DNA of 64,000 nucleotides from Eubacterium sp. (GTDB lineage Bacteria > Bacillota > Clostridia > Lachnospirales > Lachnospiraceae): contig JAILOU010000001.1 of assembly GCA_024690665.1 (NCBI GenBank), positions 1 through 64,000 on the forward strand. Reading direction: 5' to 3'. This document shows, piece after piece, positions 42,253 to 50,699 of this stretch (positions within the stretch are counted from its first letter, which is position 1; every line of letters starts with the position of its first letter). The position numbers and the translations under genes were made by a program. The notes under the pieces are model-generated. The model was given only the letters and a program-made list of their open reading frames with translations. It ran no database searches and was not told the origin of the DNA.

Positions 42253-43167
42253 ATGACAACATTTCAGATTCAGTGTTTTCTGGCAGTCGCAGATACACTT
42301 AACTTTACAAAAGCGGCGCAACAGTTATATATTGCGCAATCATCTTTAAGCCGCAACATCTTTAATCTGGAGAAGGAAGTTGGCTTAACTCTTCTTAGCC
42401 GTACCAAGAAAACAGTTCGTCTGACTCCGGCGGGAAGTATTCTATACGCGGAATTCTCGCGCATGCTTACCCAGCTCGACCAGGCAATCGAGAAGGCTGC
42501 TGCAACTGTTTCCAATTCTGAACGCATGGCTATCGGAATTCTTGAGACGCAGCGTACGGCTCACTATCTGCCGCAATCAGTCAAGCAACTTCGCGAAGAA
42601 TATCCAAACATTGAAGCCACCTTCCAGCGCGGCACCTTCAAGCAGCTTCGCGACTGGCTTCGTGACGGTGACATCGACGTTGCCATCACACTCGGCTTTG
42701 ACCTGCCGGAATACCAAGAGACCATGGATGTTTCCTGCCAGTCTTTTATCCGTTCTCTTCCAATCTGTGCACTTTCCAGGCTGCACCCGTTAGCTGACCA
42801 GCAGACCATCAGTTTCGAAGACCTTGGAAATGACACTTTAGTCACTATCGGCCCGGAAGTTTCCAAATGTGGCTACGAAGGTATGCTTTCTTTATGTCAG
42901 CTTCATGGATTTACACCTAAGGATATTCAGACTACACCGACCCTGGAAGACTCCATGCTGATTTTAGAAAATAACAACTGCTTTAGCATTATTGATGAGA
43001 ATTCAAACTTTATCAGCAATCCGGCTCTTCGCTGTATCCCAATCAGCACCGGTAATACGCTCAATGTTGTCGCTATCTGGAAGAATGATTCTATTCATCC
43101 TTATATCTCCAGATTCGTTTCTCTGGTAACGAAAACCAACAGCGACCTTCGCGAGAAAAACATTTAA
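42253..43167 (+). CDS. LysR-family transcriptional regulator
   Basis: The 304-aa product has the LysR helix-turn-helix (FLAVADTLNFTKAAQQLYIAQSSLSRNI, key part FTKAAQQLYIAQSSLS) and an effector domain with the typical GDIDVAIT turn near residue 138. The target is unknown; the divergent amidase gene 123 bases away is the natural candidate. AGAGGGGGG lies before the ATG. A strong terminator is shared with the convergent peptidase gene. Confidence 0.92.
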   Translation: MTTFQIQCFLAVADTLNFTKAAQQLYIAQSSLSRNIFNLEKEVGLTLLSRTKKTVRLTPAGSILYAEFSRMLTQLDQAIEKAAATVSNSERMAIGILETQRTAHYLPQSVKQLREEYPNIEATFQRGTFKQLRDWLRDGDIDVAITLGFDLPEYQETMDVSCQSFIRSLPICALSRLHPLADQQTISFEDLGNDTLVTIGPEVSKCGYEGMLSLCQLHGFTPKDIQTTPTLEDSMLILENNNCFSIIDENSNFISNPALRCIPISTGNTLNVVAIWKNDSIHPYISRFVSLVTKTNSDLREKNI

Positions 43168-43168
43168 C

Positions 43169-43205
43169 AAGAAAGCTCCGGACTTTTTCATCCGGAGCTT
43201 TCTTT
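43169..43205. terminator. Bidirectional terminator between LysR and S26-type peptidase genes
   Basis: AAGAAAGCTCCGGA pairs perfectly with TCCGGAGCTTTCTT; the arms carry A and T runs usable in both directions. Confidence 0.88.
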
Positions 43206-43638
43206 ATGTTCTCTTTTTCATCTTCATTTTTCGATACCAGATCATATGTCGCCACACATGGGCAAAAAACCACCACCAAAAATCTCCCGGTTCATACACG
43301 ATTCCTTTTCTCTTCACCGCCGTTACAACTGCAAACACAGCTTCTTTCGGTACCGGTCCTTCCATCTCAATCTGGTTATCTCCTATGATATAAAGTCCAT
43401 CCTTTCCAATATGATGAATCCGGTGCAATACGTATTGTCCGCCCGGACGCGTATAAAAAACAATATCTCCTGCTTTCAACGGTTTTCTCAGCGGATTTAG
43501 CTGTACCTCATCGCGCCTCGATATCAAAAATGGTGACATGGAATTGCCACTGATTATCATACTGACCTGATGCCCTTCTTCTATAATTTCTTTGAGCATC
43601 GTCACGTATTCATTTGTATCAACAGCCCTTTTCTCCAT
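43204..43638 (-). CDS. S24/S26-type signal-peptidase-like protein
   Basis: The 144-aa product has the S26 block ISGNSMSPFL with the nucleophile Ser near residue 31, and KAGDIVFYTRPGGQYVLHRIHHIG, where His stands at the place of the general base as in SipW/ER-type enzymes. There is no obvious membrane helix at the N-terminus. The C-terminal Trp-rich stretch (DFWWWFFAHVW) may touch the membrane. In Firmicutes such small peptidases often sit in peptide-maturation clusters. Here it is divergent from a nucleotidyltransferase gene of the same kind of cluster and may process the substrate encoded at 56285-56773; that is inference. Confidence 0.8.
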   Translation of the reverse strand: MEKRAVDTNEYVTMLKEIIEEGHQVSMIISGNSMSPFLISRRDEVQLNPLRKPLKAGDIVFYTRPGGQYVLHRIHHIGKDGLYIIGDNQIEMEGPVPKEAVFAVVTAVKRKGIVYEPGDFWWWFFAHVWRHMIWYRKMKMKKRT

Positions 43639-43786
43639 GCCTGTTCTCCTTCCATCCCGACTGTGTTCAATTCATTTTCATTATAGGCAACTTGCGCATT
43701 TTCGTCCACAAATTGTTGTATGTTAAACTTAAGTTCGATATAATAAAATCGACCATGAACAAAAGTACCAGTGAGGAAGTTTTGTT

Positions 43787-45043
43787 ATGAAAAACTATCA
43801 ACGATTATTTCTAGAGGCTCTAAAGGCCTCCCTTTTTGAGACAAAATTAGATATTCCGGACACAATGACACGCGATGACTGGGAACATTTTTTTCAACTT
43901 GCGGGTGAGCAAAATATGCTCCCTTACATCACGCCGGCCTTCTTCAAGGACTCTAAGTTCTTGAGCCTTTGCGCCGACACAGTTCCTTATCTTCGTTCTT
44001 CCATGATGCAGGCGCTTTCCTATCAGACGCAAAACGATTCCCATTTTCTGCGTCTTTATAATTTTCTTGCGAAAAGGAATCTGTCTCCTGTCGTGGTTAA
44101 GGGCATCATCTGCCGTAGTGTCCTTCCTAACAGTGAACTTCGCACCTCTTCCGACGAGGATATCTACATTCCCAATGGTTCTTACGAGTCTTACAAATCC
44201 GCATTACTTGACTTTGGTATGCAGCTGACTCCTCACAGCCAGGAGGTGGAAGACAAGTCTTATGAGGTCTCTTATGTTCTTCCGGGAACTTCTTTTCAAA
44301 TCGAGGTTCATGTTGGTCTGTTTAACAGTGATTCTAAGGCCTTTCAAAATATGAATGATTTATTTTGTGATGTCTTTGAGCATTCCATTATCATCACTCA
44401 CCAGGGCACCTCTATTCGCAGCATGTCACCAACCGACCATGCTCTGTTTTTAATTTTACATGCCCTTAAACATTTCTTAGGCGGTGGTTTTGGCATCCGT
44501 CTTATTTCTGATTTATGTATGTATTGTTTATCCTATGGTCATGACATTGACTGGTCCGATCTTAAGCGTCGCTGTGAATTATGCCACAGCTTCTTATTCG
44601 CAACCGGGCTTTTTGAAATCGGTCATACACACCTTGGATTTGATTATGAAAATGCCGGCTATCCTGCCTTATGGCAGGATGCCGGAGTTGATGATATCCA
44701 ACCTTTGTTAAATGATTTACTCGATGCCGGCATCTTCGGCGCCAGCAATATGACGCGTAAACATTCTGCCAATATGACGGTTCAGGCGTACTCTTCCGGC
44801 GGCAGTGGCAAGCCTGTCACCTCCGGTCTTTTACGCTCTGCCTTTCCTCCGCTTGAAGCGATGCAACACAAGTATCCAGAGCTTAAGGAGCATCCGGTCA
44901 TGCTTCCATTTGCCTGGCTCGACCGTATTGCCAAATATCGAAAGGAAACTGCAGAGGGGAATCCGGATAACAATGTCTCTGATTCTATTAAGATCGGGAA
45001 GCAGAGGATTGAGTTAATGCGAAAGTATGGGTTGATTGAATAA
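43787..45043 (+). CDS. Nucleotidyltransferase-family protein (NTP_transf_5, PadeN-like)
   Basis: The 418-aa product has VVVKGIICRSVLPNSELRTSSDEDIYIP near residues 102-130 (key part SSDEDIYI), the nucleotidyltransferase metal-binding motif of PF14907, and later IEVHVGLF and SPTDHALFLILHALKHF. Homologues occur in lasso-peptide clusters such as paeninodin (PadeN) together with HPr-kinase-like and PqqD proteins, both of which are encoded 8-11 kb downstream here. GAGGAAG lies before the ATG. It is followed directly by the structured element at 45083-45411. Confidence 0.82.
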   Translation: MKNYQRLFLEALKASLFETKLDIPDTMTRDDWEHFFQLAGEQNMLPYITPAFFKDSKFLSLCADTVPYLRSSMMQALSYQTQNDSHFLRLYNFLAKRNLSPVVVKGIICRSVLPNSELRTSSDEDIYIPNGSYESYKSALLDFGMQLTPHSQEVEDKSYEVSYVLPGTSFQIEVHVGLFNSDSKAFQNMNDLFCDVFEHSIIITHQGTSIRSMSPTDHALFLILHALKHFLGGGFGIRLISDLCMYCLSYGHDIDWSDLKRRCELCHSFLFATGLFEIGHTHLGFDYENAGYPALWQDAGVDDIQPLLNDLLDAGIFGASNMTRKHSANMTVQAYSSGGSGKPVTSGLLRSAFPPLEAMQHKYPELKEHPVMLPFAWLDRIAKYRKETAEGNPDNNVSDSIKIGKQRIELMRKYGLIE

Positions 45044-45082
45044 GCTGTTGTTTCGGTTGTGAAGGGGGGACGCTCCCTCCAA

Positions 45083-45411
45083 GGTATACGATTTTCTTCT
45101 GCACCGACCCGCCGCTACTTGCTTCTTTCCTGCGCATCGTGTGATTCGCTCGCCGGCGCCCGTGTTCTGACTAGGATGGTGTTTGATAATATTACATGAA
45201 ATGGCTGATGTGCCTTTGGCACACCTTACGAAATAAAAGAATCGGAGGAATTGCAAGCAAGCTTGCACCTCCGATTCTTCCATTTCTAATCTGCTTCGCA
45301 GATAAGCCATTTCATTTACATTATCTGAGGCAGCCCCGGTTCGCCTGGTGGCTCGCTATCGATGCTCGTCAAGAACCGGCGGCTCTCGATGTGCAGTTCG
45401 AAAATGTATCC
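45083..45411 (+). ncRNA. Large structured element, copy 1
   Basis: This fills the 456-base gap between two convergent genes and has a homologue at 57910-58233. Shared blocks in the same order are GCACCGACCCGCCGCT, CCCGTGTTCTG, CTAGGATGGT, GAAATGGCT, TGCAAGCAAGC, CTGCTT-CGCAGA, GGCAGCCCCGGTTCG, GGCGGCTCTCGATGTGC and a final TGTATCC. A closing stem GGTATAC/GTATCC encloses a multi-hairpin junction: a GAAATGGCT/AGCCATTTC stem enclosing TGTGCC/GGCACA, a long GAATCGGAGG/CCTCCGATTC and TCTGC/GCAGA. CCGGTTC/GAACCGG follows. Conservation continues to about 45440. No known family was recognised. Confidence 0.6.
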
Positions 45412-45499
45412 TTTCCGGTCGCTGGATGTTTCCTACCGAAACTGCGCCGAGAGGAGGTTGCAGCCGGAACGGTATTCCCCTCCCGCAGAATAATCACAC

Positions 45500-46126
45500 C
45501 TACTGATGATCCTGCATATGCTCATACAAATCACAAATCATATTCACCGTACCCTCGCGGCTGCGACTCGAAGAATTGATACACACATCATAATCAGATG
45601 GCTTACCCCAATCCTTACCGGTGTAATAGTTATAATAGTTCTTTCTCTTTTTATCCGTCTTACGAATAAGATCCGAAGCAGCCTTACCATCGAGCGATTC
45701 ACGCTTCACAACACGTTTGATACGATCCTCCATCGGAGCACAGATAAATACCGATAACACGTCGACCGGGAACTCATTGGTCTCCATTAAAATCTGGTCG
45801 GCACAGCGACCGATGAAAACACAAGAACCTTCCTGCGCTTTCTTGAGGATCAATTCCTCTTGCATCGCATGAACAATCTCACTGGCGTTCATGCCATAAT
45901 ACTTCTTTTCCTTTCCCTCGTAGAACACCTCGAAGAACAGAGAACTCGGAATCTTCTCGTCCACCTTTCTCAGTGCATCCTTTGGCAGATCAGTGTCTTT
46001 AATAGCCTCTTCCATCAGTTCCTTGTCGTAGTAGGGAATCCCCAGTTTTTTAGCAACCGCCTGTCCGATTGCTCTACCATCACTACCATACTGACGTCCA
46101 ATGCAGATAACTTTATTCTTTGCCAT
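45500..46126 (-). CDS. Cytidylate-kinase-like protein
   Basis: The 208-aa product of the PF13189 type has VICIGRQYGSDGRAIGQAVA, a P-loop-like start in which the Walker Lys is missing (GSDGR in place of GxGKS/T), then ISY-type FIGRCADQIL and DVCINSSSRSREG. The family is abundant in Lachnospiraceae and uncharacterised; nucleotide binding is likely, kinase activity unproven. GGGAGGAG lies before the ATG. Located 36 bases after the RND transporter gene on the same strand and probably co-transcribed. Confidence 0.82.
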   Translation of the reverse strand: MAKNKVICIGRQYGSDGRAIGQAVAKKLGIPYYDKELMEEAIKDTDLPKDALRKVDEKIPSSLFFEVFYEGKEKKYYGMNASEIVHAMQEELILKKAQEGSCVFIGRCADQILMETNEFPVDVLSVFICAPMEDRIKRVVKRESLDGKAASDLIRKTDKKRKNYYNYYTGKDWGKPSDYDVCINSSSRSREGTVNMICDLYEHMQDHQ

Positions 46127-46162
46127 AGTCTTCTCCTCCCTTTCTAGTCATGACAGTTTGTC

Positions 46163-49100
46163 TTATTCCGTCTTCGATGCCCGATTCTTACCGCACACCA
46201 GCTTGTCGAAGACAGCCAGCGTTCCCGGAAGAATAAACAAGATCAGAATTACGGCAGTTAACGTTCCAAGCGATATCGTCTGACAGATCTGACCGATTGT
46301 CGGATCGCTGAACGCAAAACTCATAATAAATGTAACCAAAATCATGATAAGGCCGGAAGTCATAATCGTATGGATAGCGCCCGAGTAAGCTCCAAACAGC
46401 GACTGCTTAATGGATTTCGTTCTACGATTTTCACGGTAGTAATTCGTAAATAAGATACCGTAGTCAATCGTCGCACCCATCAGGATACTTTGTACAATCA
46501 AAAGCGCCAGATAGTTAATGTTCATATCGCGAAGCCCCATACTTGACTGCATTACGTAAACTGCTGTCTGAATCAGCAATACTAAGATTACCGGAACTGC
46601 GGCATTTCTAAATGTAATCAGAACCACCACGAAGATTGCAATTGCCGTAAGAAGCGTAATCTTGTTCATCTCGGCTGCAAAGGTCTGGTTCATCTCGTAC
46701 GCCATCTCGGTATTACCAACCAGATAGTAAGAATCTTCACCCAGCTCCTCATCAAATGAATCATGAAGCTTGTCTAAAAAGGCAAATGTCTCCTCTGATT
46801 CCGCATCGAGCGTTGTTGAGATCATCGCCAGATTGTAATCATTTCCAACCAGCGACTCAACTGCATCTTCAATAGTCTCCTTCGCATCATCAAGGTCTTC
46901 CTTATTAGACGAGTCAATCACATCATCAAACCGTGCATCTTCCATTACTTCGTCACTCATGCAATTGATGAAATCTTCAAAGGACATTGTCCACGAATCA
47001 TCGTAAGCTTCCTTACTAAAGTAATACATGTAGAGAAGTTCGAGCTGTTCTTCATCCATGTCGTCGCTCATGCCGCTCATCAGCTTGGCCATTTCTTTGC
47101 ATGAATAAGACTTGCCGGATACAACGGCTTTAACCATCTTGGCTCCGCTTTCAAGATCTTCGGCATCATCCTTGTCGATTTCATCAGCGTAGTCTTCGTT
47201 GGTCAACACTTCATCATTTAAAAATGTGATAAATCCGTAAGGAGAAAGCGTCCAACTGTCTGCTTTATCATTCTCATATAAGTACAAGGTATAAAGCATC
47301 TTGGCCTCATCATTTCCTACTCCTATCATATCACTCATTTCAGAAGCCGTAAATGTTTTCCCATCCACGGAAGCATCCATAATCTTCTTAAGAGTCCTCA
47401 TCTGGCTAAGCTCTGATTTGCTCATGGAACCGCTAAAATCAGACTGGTGATTTAAGATGTAATTGACCACCTGCTGCATCGATAATTTCCATGAATTTTT
47501 CTTGGAATCCATGTCATGATAAGCGTACATCATCTTCATGTCGGAAGCATCCATGCTCATCACTTTAGCCGCATCCTTGTAGCTAAGCTTAGTGCCGGAT
47601 ACGGTAAGGTTCATCATTGACTGAAGCTGGCCTAATGATTTGAGCGTGCTTGCATCAAACATTGCAGCGTAGTTTTCATTTGACGCCACATCCGTCAAAA
47701 TGAAATTAACGAACTCATACTCACTCATCGTCATCTTTGCAGCTTTCATGTACATCTCCTGCTGCGTCATCTGCGTGGTTGCAGAAGACATGACTTTCAG
47801 CATGAACAACTGGGTAACGGTCTCTTCGTCCATGGAAAATGCCTTTGCCAGTTTCGCTGCGCTCTTTTTCTTGGTGATAGCGCTCTTATTCGCATAGTGC
47901 TTTAAGGAAGCCAGCTGCTTCTTTGCAGAAGAGTCCATGTTCGAGGAGAGCGTATCGTCATTGACCACATCCGTATTAAAAAATTGTACCAGCTCGTGGA
48001 ACGTCATCTTGCTAAGGGACGTATCCTGCGATGCAAAATAGCTGACATATAACAGCTTCGCCTGCGACTTATCCATCTCAAGCATATCTGCAAGATCGGA
48101 GTAGGTACGCTTCTTCGTCACCTTCGCCTTGTCGGTATAGGTAAGAAGCTGTTTCATCTGCTTAATGTTCTCAGCAGAAAACTCACTGCTGTAATCCGGG
48201 TCTTTTGCAACATCATTTACAATAAAGTCAACAAAGTCACGAATCGACAGCTTACCGGTGTTAATACCGTCATGTTCAATATAATAAAACAGATAGAGCT
48301 GCTCGGCCTGTTCTTTGTCCATTTCGAAAAAGTCTGCCATCTCAGAAGCGGTTTTCTCCTCTAAGAGTGCTTCCTTATTCGCGAACTTACGAATCTGGTC
48401 TTCGTTGTCCTTCACAGAATCATCCATATCATCTGCAAATGTATCATTAGTCATCACGTCATCCACGATAAAATTCATCAGATTCGCCGCCGGAATATTC
48501 CCGGTTTCGCCACCTGTAAAATGATAGTAATACATCATCTTCATGGTGTCTTCGTCGAGCTCGGTTCCCATATCCACATCGTCCATGTCCGCCAGCTCGT
48601 CGGCAAGCTCTGCTGCCGTATATTGTTTGCCGATTGAAATCGAATACGACTGCACACTGTCTACATTTTCATCATCTTCAAGTGCTGTCAGCATATTCGT
48701 CGCCTTCTCGTCCTGATCATTTTTATAGATCATCACGACGTCATTCGTATCCGGGAAGATTTCGTCAATCTCCGACGGAGACTCATTTAAGAAGGTGATG
48801 CCGGTGTTTCCTTTCAGCATAAATGCCAGTACGAACAATACGGCAAATGCAACCAGCACTACGTGCCTGGCGTTAAAGCTGAATTTGGCAAATGGCTTCA
48901 TCGGCGGCTCCGGCACTTTCTTTCCGGTCTTAAAGATCAGGTTGTGGAACATTAAGATCAGTCCCGGAAGCACCGTAAAGATGCAGACCATACTGATGAA
49001 TACACCCTTCGCCAGAACAATTCCCATGTCCTGTCCAATCTTAAAGCTCATAAAGACAAGCACCAGCATACCTACAATAGTCGTAACCGCACTACTTGTA

Positions 49101-49873
49101 ATGGAAGAAAATCCATTTTGTATTGCCTTTCGCATTGCGTCTTTCTTATTTGGCGTTAAGTTAAGCTCCTGCCGATAACGGTTCATCAGGATAATGGAAT
49201 AATCCATCGACAATACCAGCTGCAGAACCGCCGCAATCGAATGCGTCGTATTGGATACGCCCGGTAAGAATGCGTTGGTTCCCATGTTCAGCATAACAGC
49301 GACACCGATGGTAATGATAAATAGAATCGGTTCCACCCAGGACTGGCACATCACAAACAAGATTGCAATCATGACCAGTACCGCAACCAGCATCGAGCCG
49401 ATTGGAATCTCCATTGCGGTTGAATCAAACTGCGCTGTATAATCTTCAGATTCTACATATCTTGTTTTCACCTCGTTGGTGACCGATGCCAGTTCATCAC
49501 TCCCGTCTTCATACGGAATCGCAAGTTCATACAATGTATAGGCACCGTTATTGTAGTCTTCATCATCAATATCATACGCAACCTCATCCACATATTCGAT
49601 GCTTTCCAGTTCCTCTTGCATAGATTCTTTTTCATCCTGCGTAAGACCGGTAAACATCAGTCGAATCGTCGAATCTGTCATCGACACATCCGGGAATTGT
49701 TCCTCTAATGTGTCAAGCCCCTGCTTCATCGCAGAATTCTCCGGCAGATACTTGGTCATGTCGTAGATGACATTGACCTTCGGAACCAGTAATGCGCAAA
49801 TCACCGCGAGCAACAAAAATACGCCCAGGATGATTCGATTTCTCTTCACTAAAAATTCGGATAACTTTTTCAT
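46163..49873 (-). CDS. MMPL/RND-family transporter with a seven-repeat extracellular insert
   Basis: The 1236-aa product starts with a helix (LVKRNRIILGVFLLLAVICALLVP). An RND six-helix half at residues 175-365 has QLVLSMDYSIILMNRYR, and a second half at about 1050-1225 has GATIDYGILFTNYYR; the Asp residues of DYS and DYG fit proton relay. Between them lie about 650 residues made of seven degenerate repeats of 75-90 aa (starts like TASEMADFFEMDKEQA, TYSDLADMLEMDKSQA, TASEMSDMIGVGNDEA). Ordinary MMPL loops are far shorter. Start is ATG 49871-49873 behind GGTGGAG. Divergent from a TetR gene that probably represses it. Confidence 0.9.
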   Translation of the reverse strand: MKKLSEFLVKRNRIILGVFLLLAVICALLVPKVNVIYDMTKYLPENSAMKQGLDTLEEQFPDVSMTDSTIRLMFTGLTQDEKESMQEELESIEYVDEVAYDIDDEDYNNGAYTLYELAIPYEDGSDELASVTNEVKTRYVESEDYTAQFDSTAMEIPIGSMLVAVLVMIAILFVMCQSWVEPILFIITIGVAVMLNMGTNAFLPGVSNTTHSIAAVLQLVLSMDYSIILMNRYRQELNLTPNKKDAMRKAIQNGFSSITSSAVTTIVGMLVLVFMSFKIGQDMGIVLAKGVFISMVCIFTVLPGLILMFHNLIFKTGKKVPEPPMKPFAKFSFNARHVVLVAFAVLFVLAFMLKGNTGITFLNESPSEIDEIFPDTNDVVMIYKNDQDEKATNMLTALEDDENVDSVQSYSISIGKQYTAAELADELADMDDVDMGTELDEDTMKMMYYYHFTGGETGNIPAANLMNFIVDDVMTNDTFADDMDDSVKDNEDQIRKFANKEALLEEKTASEMADFFEMDKEQAEQLYLFYYIEHDGINTGKLSIRDFVDFIVNDVAKDPDYSSEFSAENIKQMKQLLTYTDKAKVTKKRTYSDLADMLEMDKSQAKLLYVSYFASQDTSLSKMTFHELVQFFNTDVVNDDTLSSNMDSSAKKQLASLKHYANKSAITKKKSAAKLAKAFSMDEETVTQLFMLKVMSSATTQMTQQEMYMKAAKMTMSEYEFVNFILTDVASNENYAAMFDASTLKSLGQLQSMMNLTVSGTKLSYKDAAKVMSMDASDMKMMYAYHDMDSKKNSWKLSMQQVVNYILNHQSDFSGSMSKSELSQMRTLKKIMDASVDGKTFTASEMSDMIGVGNDEAKMLYTLYLYENDKADSWTLSPYGFITFLNDEVLTNEDYADEIDKDDAEDLESGAKMVKAVVSGKSYSCKEMAKLMSGMSDDMDEEQLELLYMYYFSKEAYDDSWTMSFEDFINCMSDEVMEDARFDDVIDSSNKEDLDDAKETIEDAVESLVGNDYNLAMISTTLDAESEETFAFLDKLHDSFDEELGEDSYYLVGNTEMAYEMNQTFAAEMNKITLLTAIAIFVVVLITFRNAAVPVILVLLIQTAVYVMQSSMGLRDMNINYLALLIVQSILMGATIDYGILFTNYYRENRRTKSIKQSLFGAYSGAIHTIMTSGLIMILVTFIMSFAFSDPTIGQICQTISLGTLTAVILILFILPGTLAVFDKLVCGKNRASKTE

Positions 49874-49938
49874 GTATCTCTCCACCTCGCCTCGTTTTCG
49901 TCGTTCATCTCTTTTCTCAAAAAGACTTGAAAAAGTAT

Positions 49939-50014
49939 ACATGTGTTAATATAATGGACATGTGTTGCATTTTCAACCAACTGTTTTTTGAAAATGGCTA
50001 TTATCACAACACAT
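49939..50014. promoter_or_regulatory. Candidate TetR operator in the transporter/regulator divergent region
   Basis: ACATGTGTT occurs at 49939-49947 and 49958-49966 (19 bp apart), flanking a TATATT-like -10 for the minus strand. The inverted CAACACAT lies at 50007-50014. Placement over the transporter promoter suits repression by the divergent TetR protein. Confidence 0.45.
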
Positions 50015-50070
50015 TTACACGATATGTCGCAATTAATTTCTAAATATTACATTAAGGGGACTATAAAGAG

Positions 50071-50655
50071 ATGAACGTAAAGAATAATCGACGGGCGAAG
50101 ATGACAAAAGAGATGTTAAAAGAAAGCCTTTTAGAGCTTATGCGAACCACACCACTACAAAAGATTTCCATTCGGGCTTTGTGTGAGCGTGCAGATATCA
50201 ACCGTTCAACCTTTTATAAATATTATGGTTCACAGTACGATTTGTTCCATGCTATCGAAGACGATCTGCTCCTTCGCATTGATGAAACACTTGCAAGTAT
50301 TGATAAAGATCCTGACCCGGCAGACAAAACAGCGCCGCTGATTAACCTGCTTGATTATCTAAAGGATAATCTCGAAATCTGTCAGCTTCTTATGACTTCA
50401 GATGTTGATCCTGAATTTCCAACGAAACTGATGTCTCGCACCTCCATTCAAAGCACAATTGACGAATCTTTAAGCAAATATTCCAAAACCATGGACTTTT
50501 ATCTAAGAGAATACTTGCTTGCGGGAGAATTCCGCATCATCTACCAGTGGTTAAACCACGGCTGTAAGGAGTCGTCCGAATCCATTGTAAAACTCCTACT
50601 CTCCCTTGGATATGCAACGATTAACCCGTCTTTTGATATCGATGTATTTAAGTAA
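50071..50655 (+). CDS. TetR-family transcriptional regulator
   Basis: The 194-aa product has a TetR N-terminal domain (LLELMRTTPLQKISIRALCERADINRSTFYKYYGSQYDLFHAI, with the recognition part INRSTFYKYY). A helical ligand domain of the TetR_C_7 kind includes a late LAGEFRIIYQWLNHGCKESSE. It probably controls the divergent RND transporter gene through the repeats at 49939-50014. It converges on the ABC transporter gene across a shared terminator. Confidence 0.9.
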   Translation: MNVKNNRRAKMTKEMLKESLLELMRTTPLQKISIRALCERADINRSTFYKYYGSQYDLFHAIEDDLLLRIDETLASIDKDPDPADKTAPLINLLDYLKDNLEICQLLMTSDVDPEFPTKLMSRTSIQSTIDESLSKYSKTMDFYLREYLLAGEFRIIYQWLNHGCKESSESIVKLLLSLGYATINPSFDIDVFK

Positions 50656-50658
50656 ATG

Positions 50659-50697
50659 AAAAAAGTCTCCTGACCGGGTACCCGGACAGGGGACTTT
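50659..50697. terminator. Bidirectional terminator between TetR and ABC genes
   Basis: AAGTC-CCTG-CCGGG pairs with CCCGG-CAGG-GACTT around a two-base loop, with A and T runs outside. Confidence 0.85.
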
Positions 50698-50699
50698 AC

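Noticed and set aside
45196-45579. Open frames across the first large structured element
   Set aside because: They are not shared with the second copy, lack ribosome sites, and conservation follows RNA pairing rather than codons.
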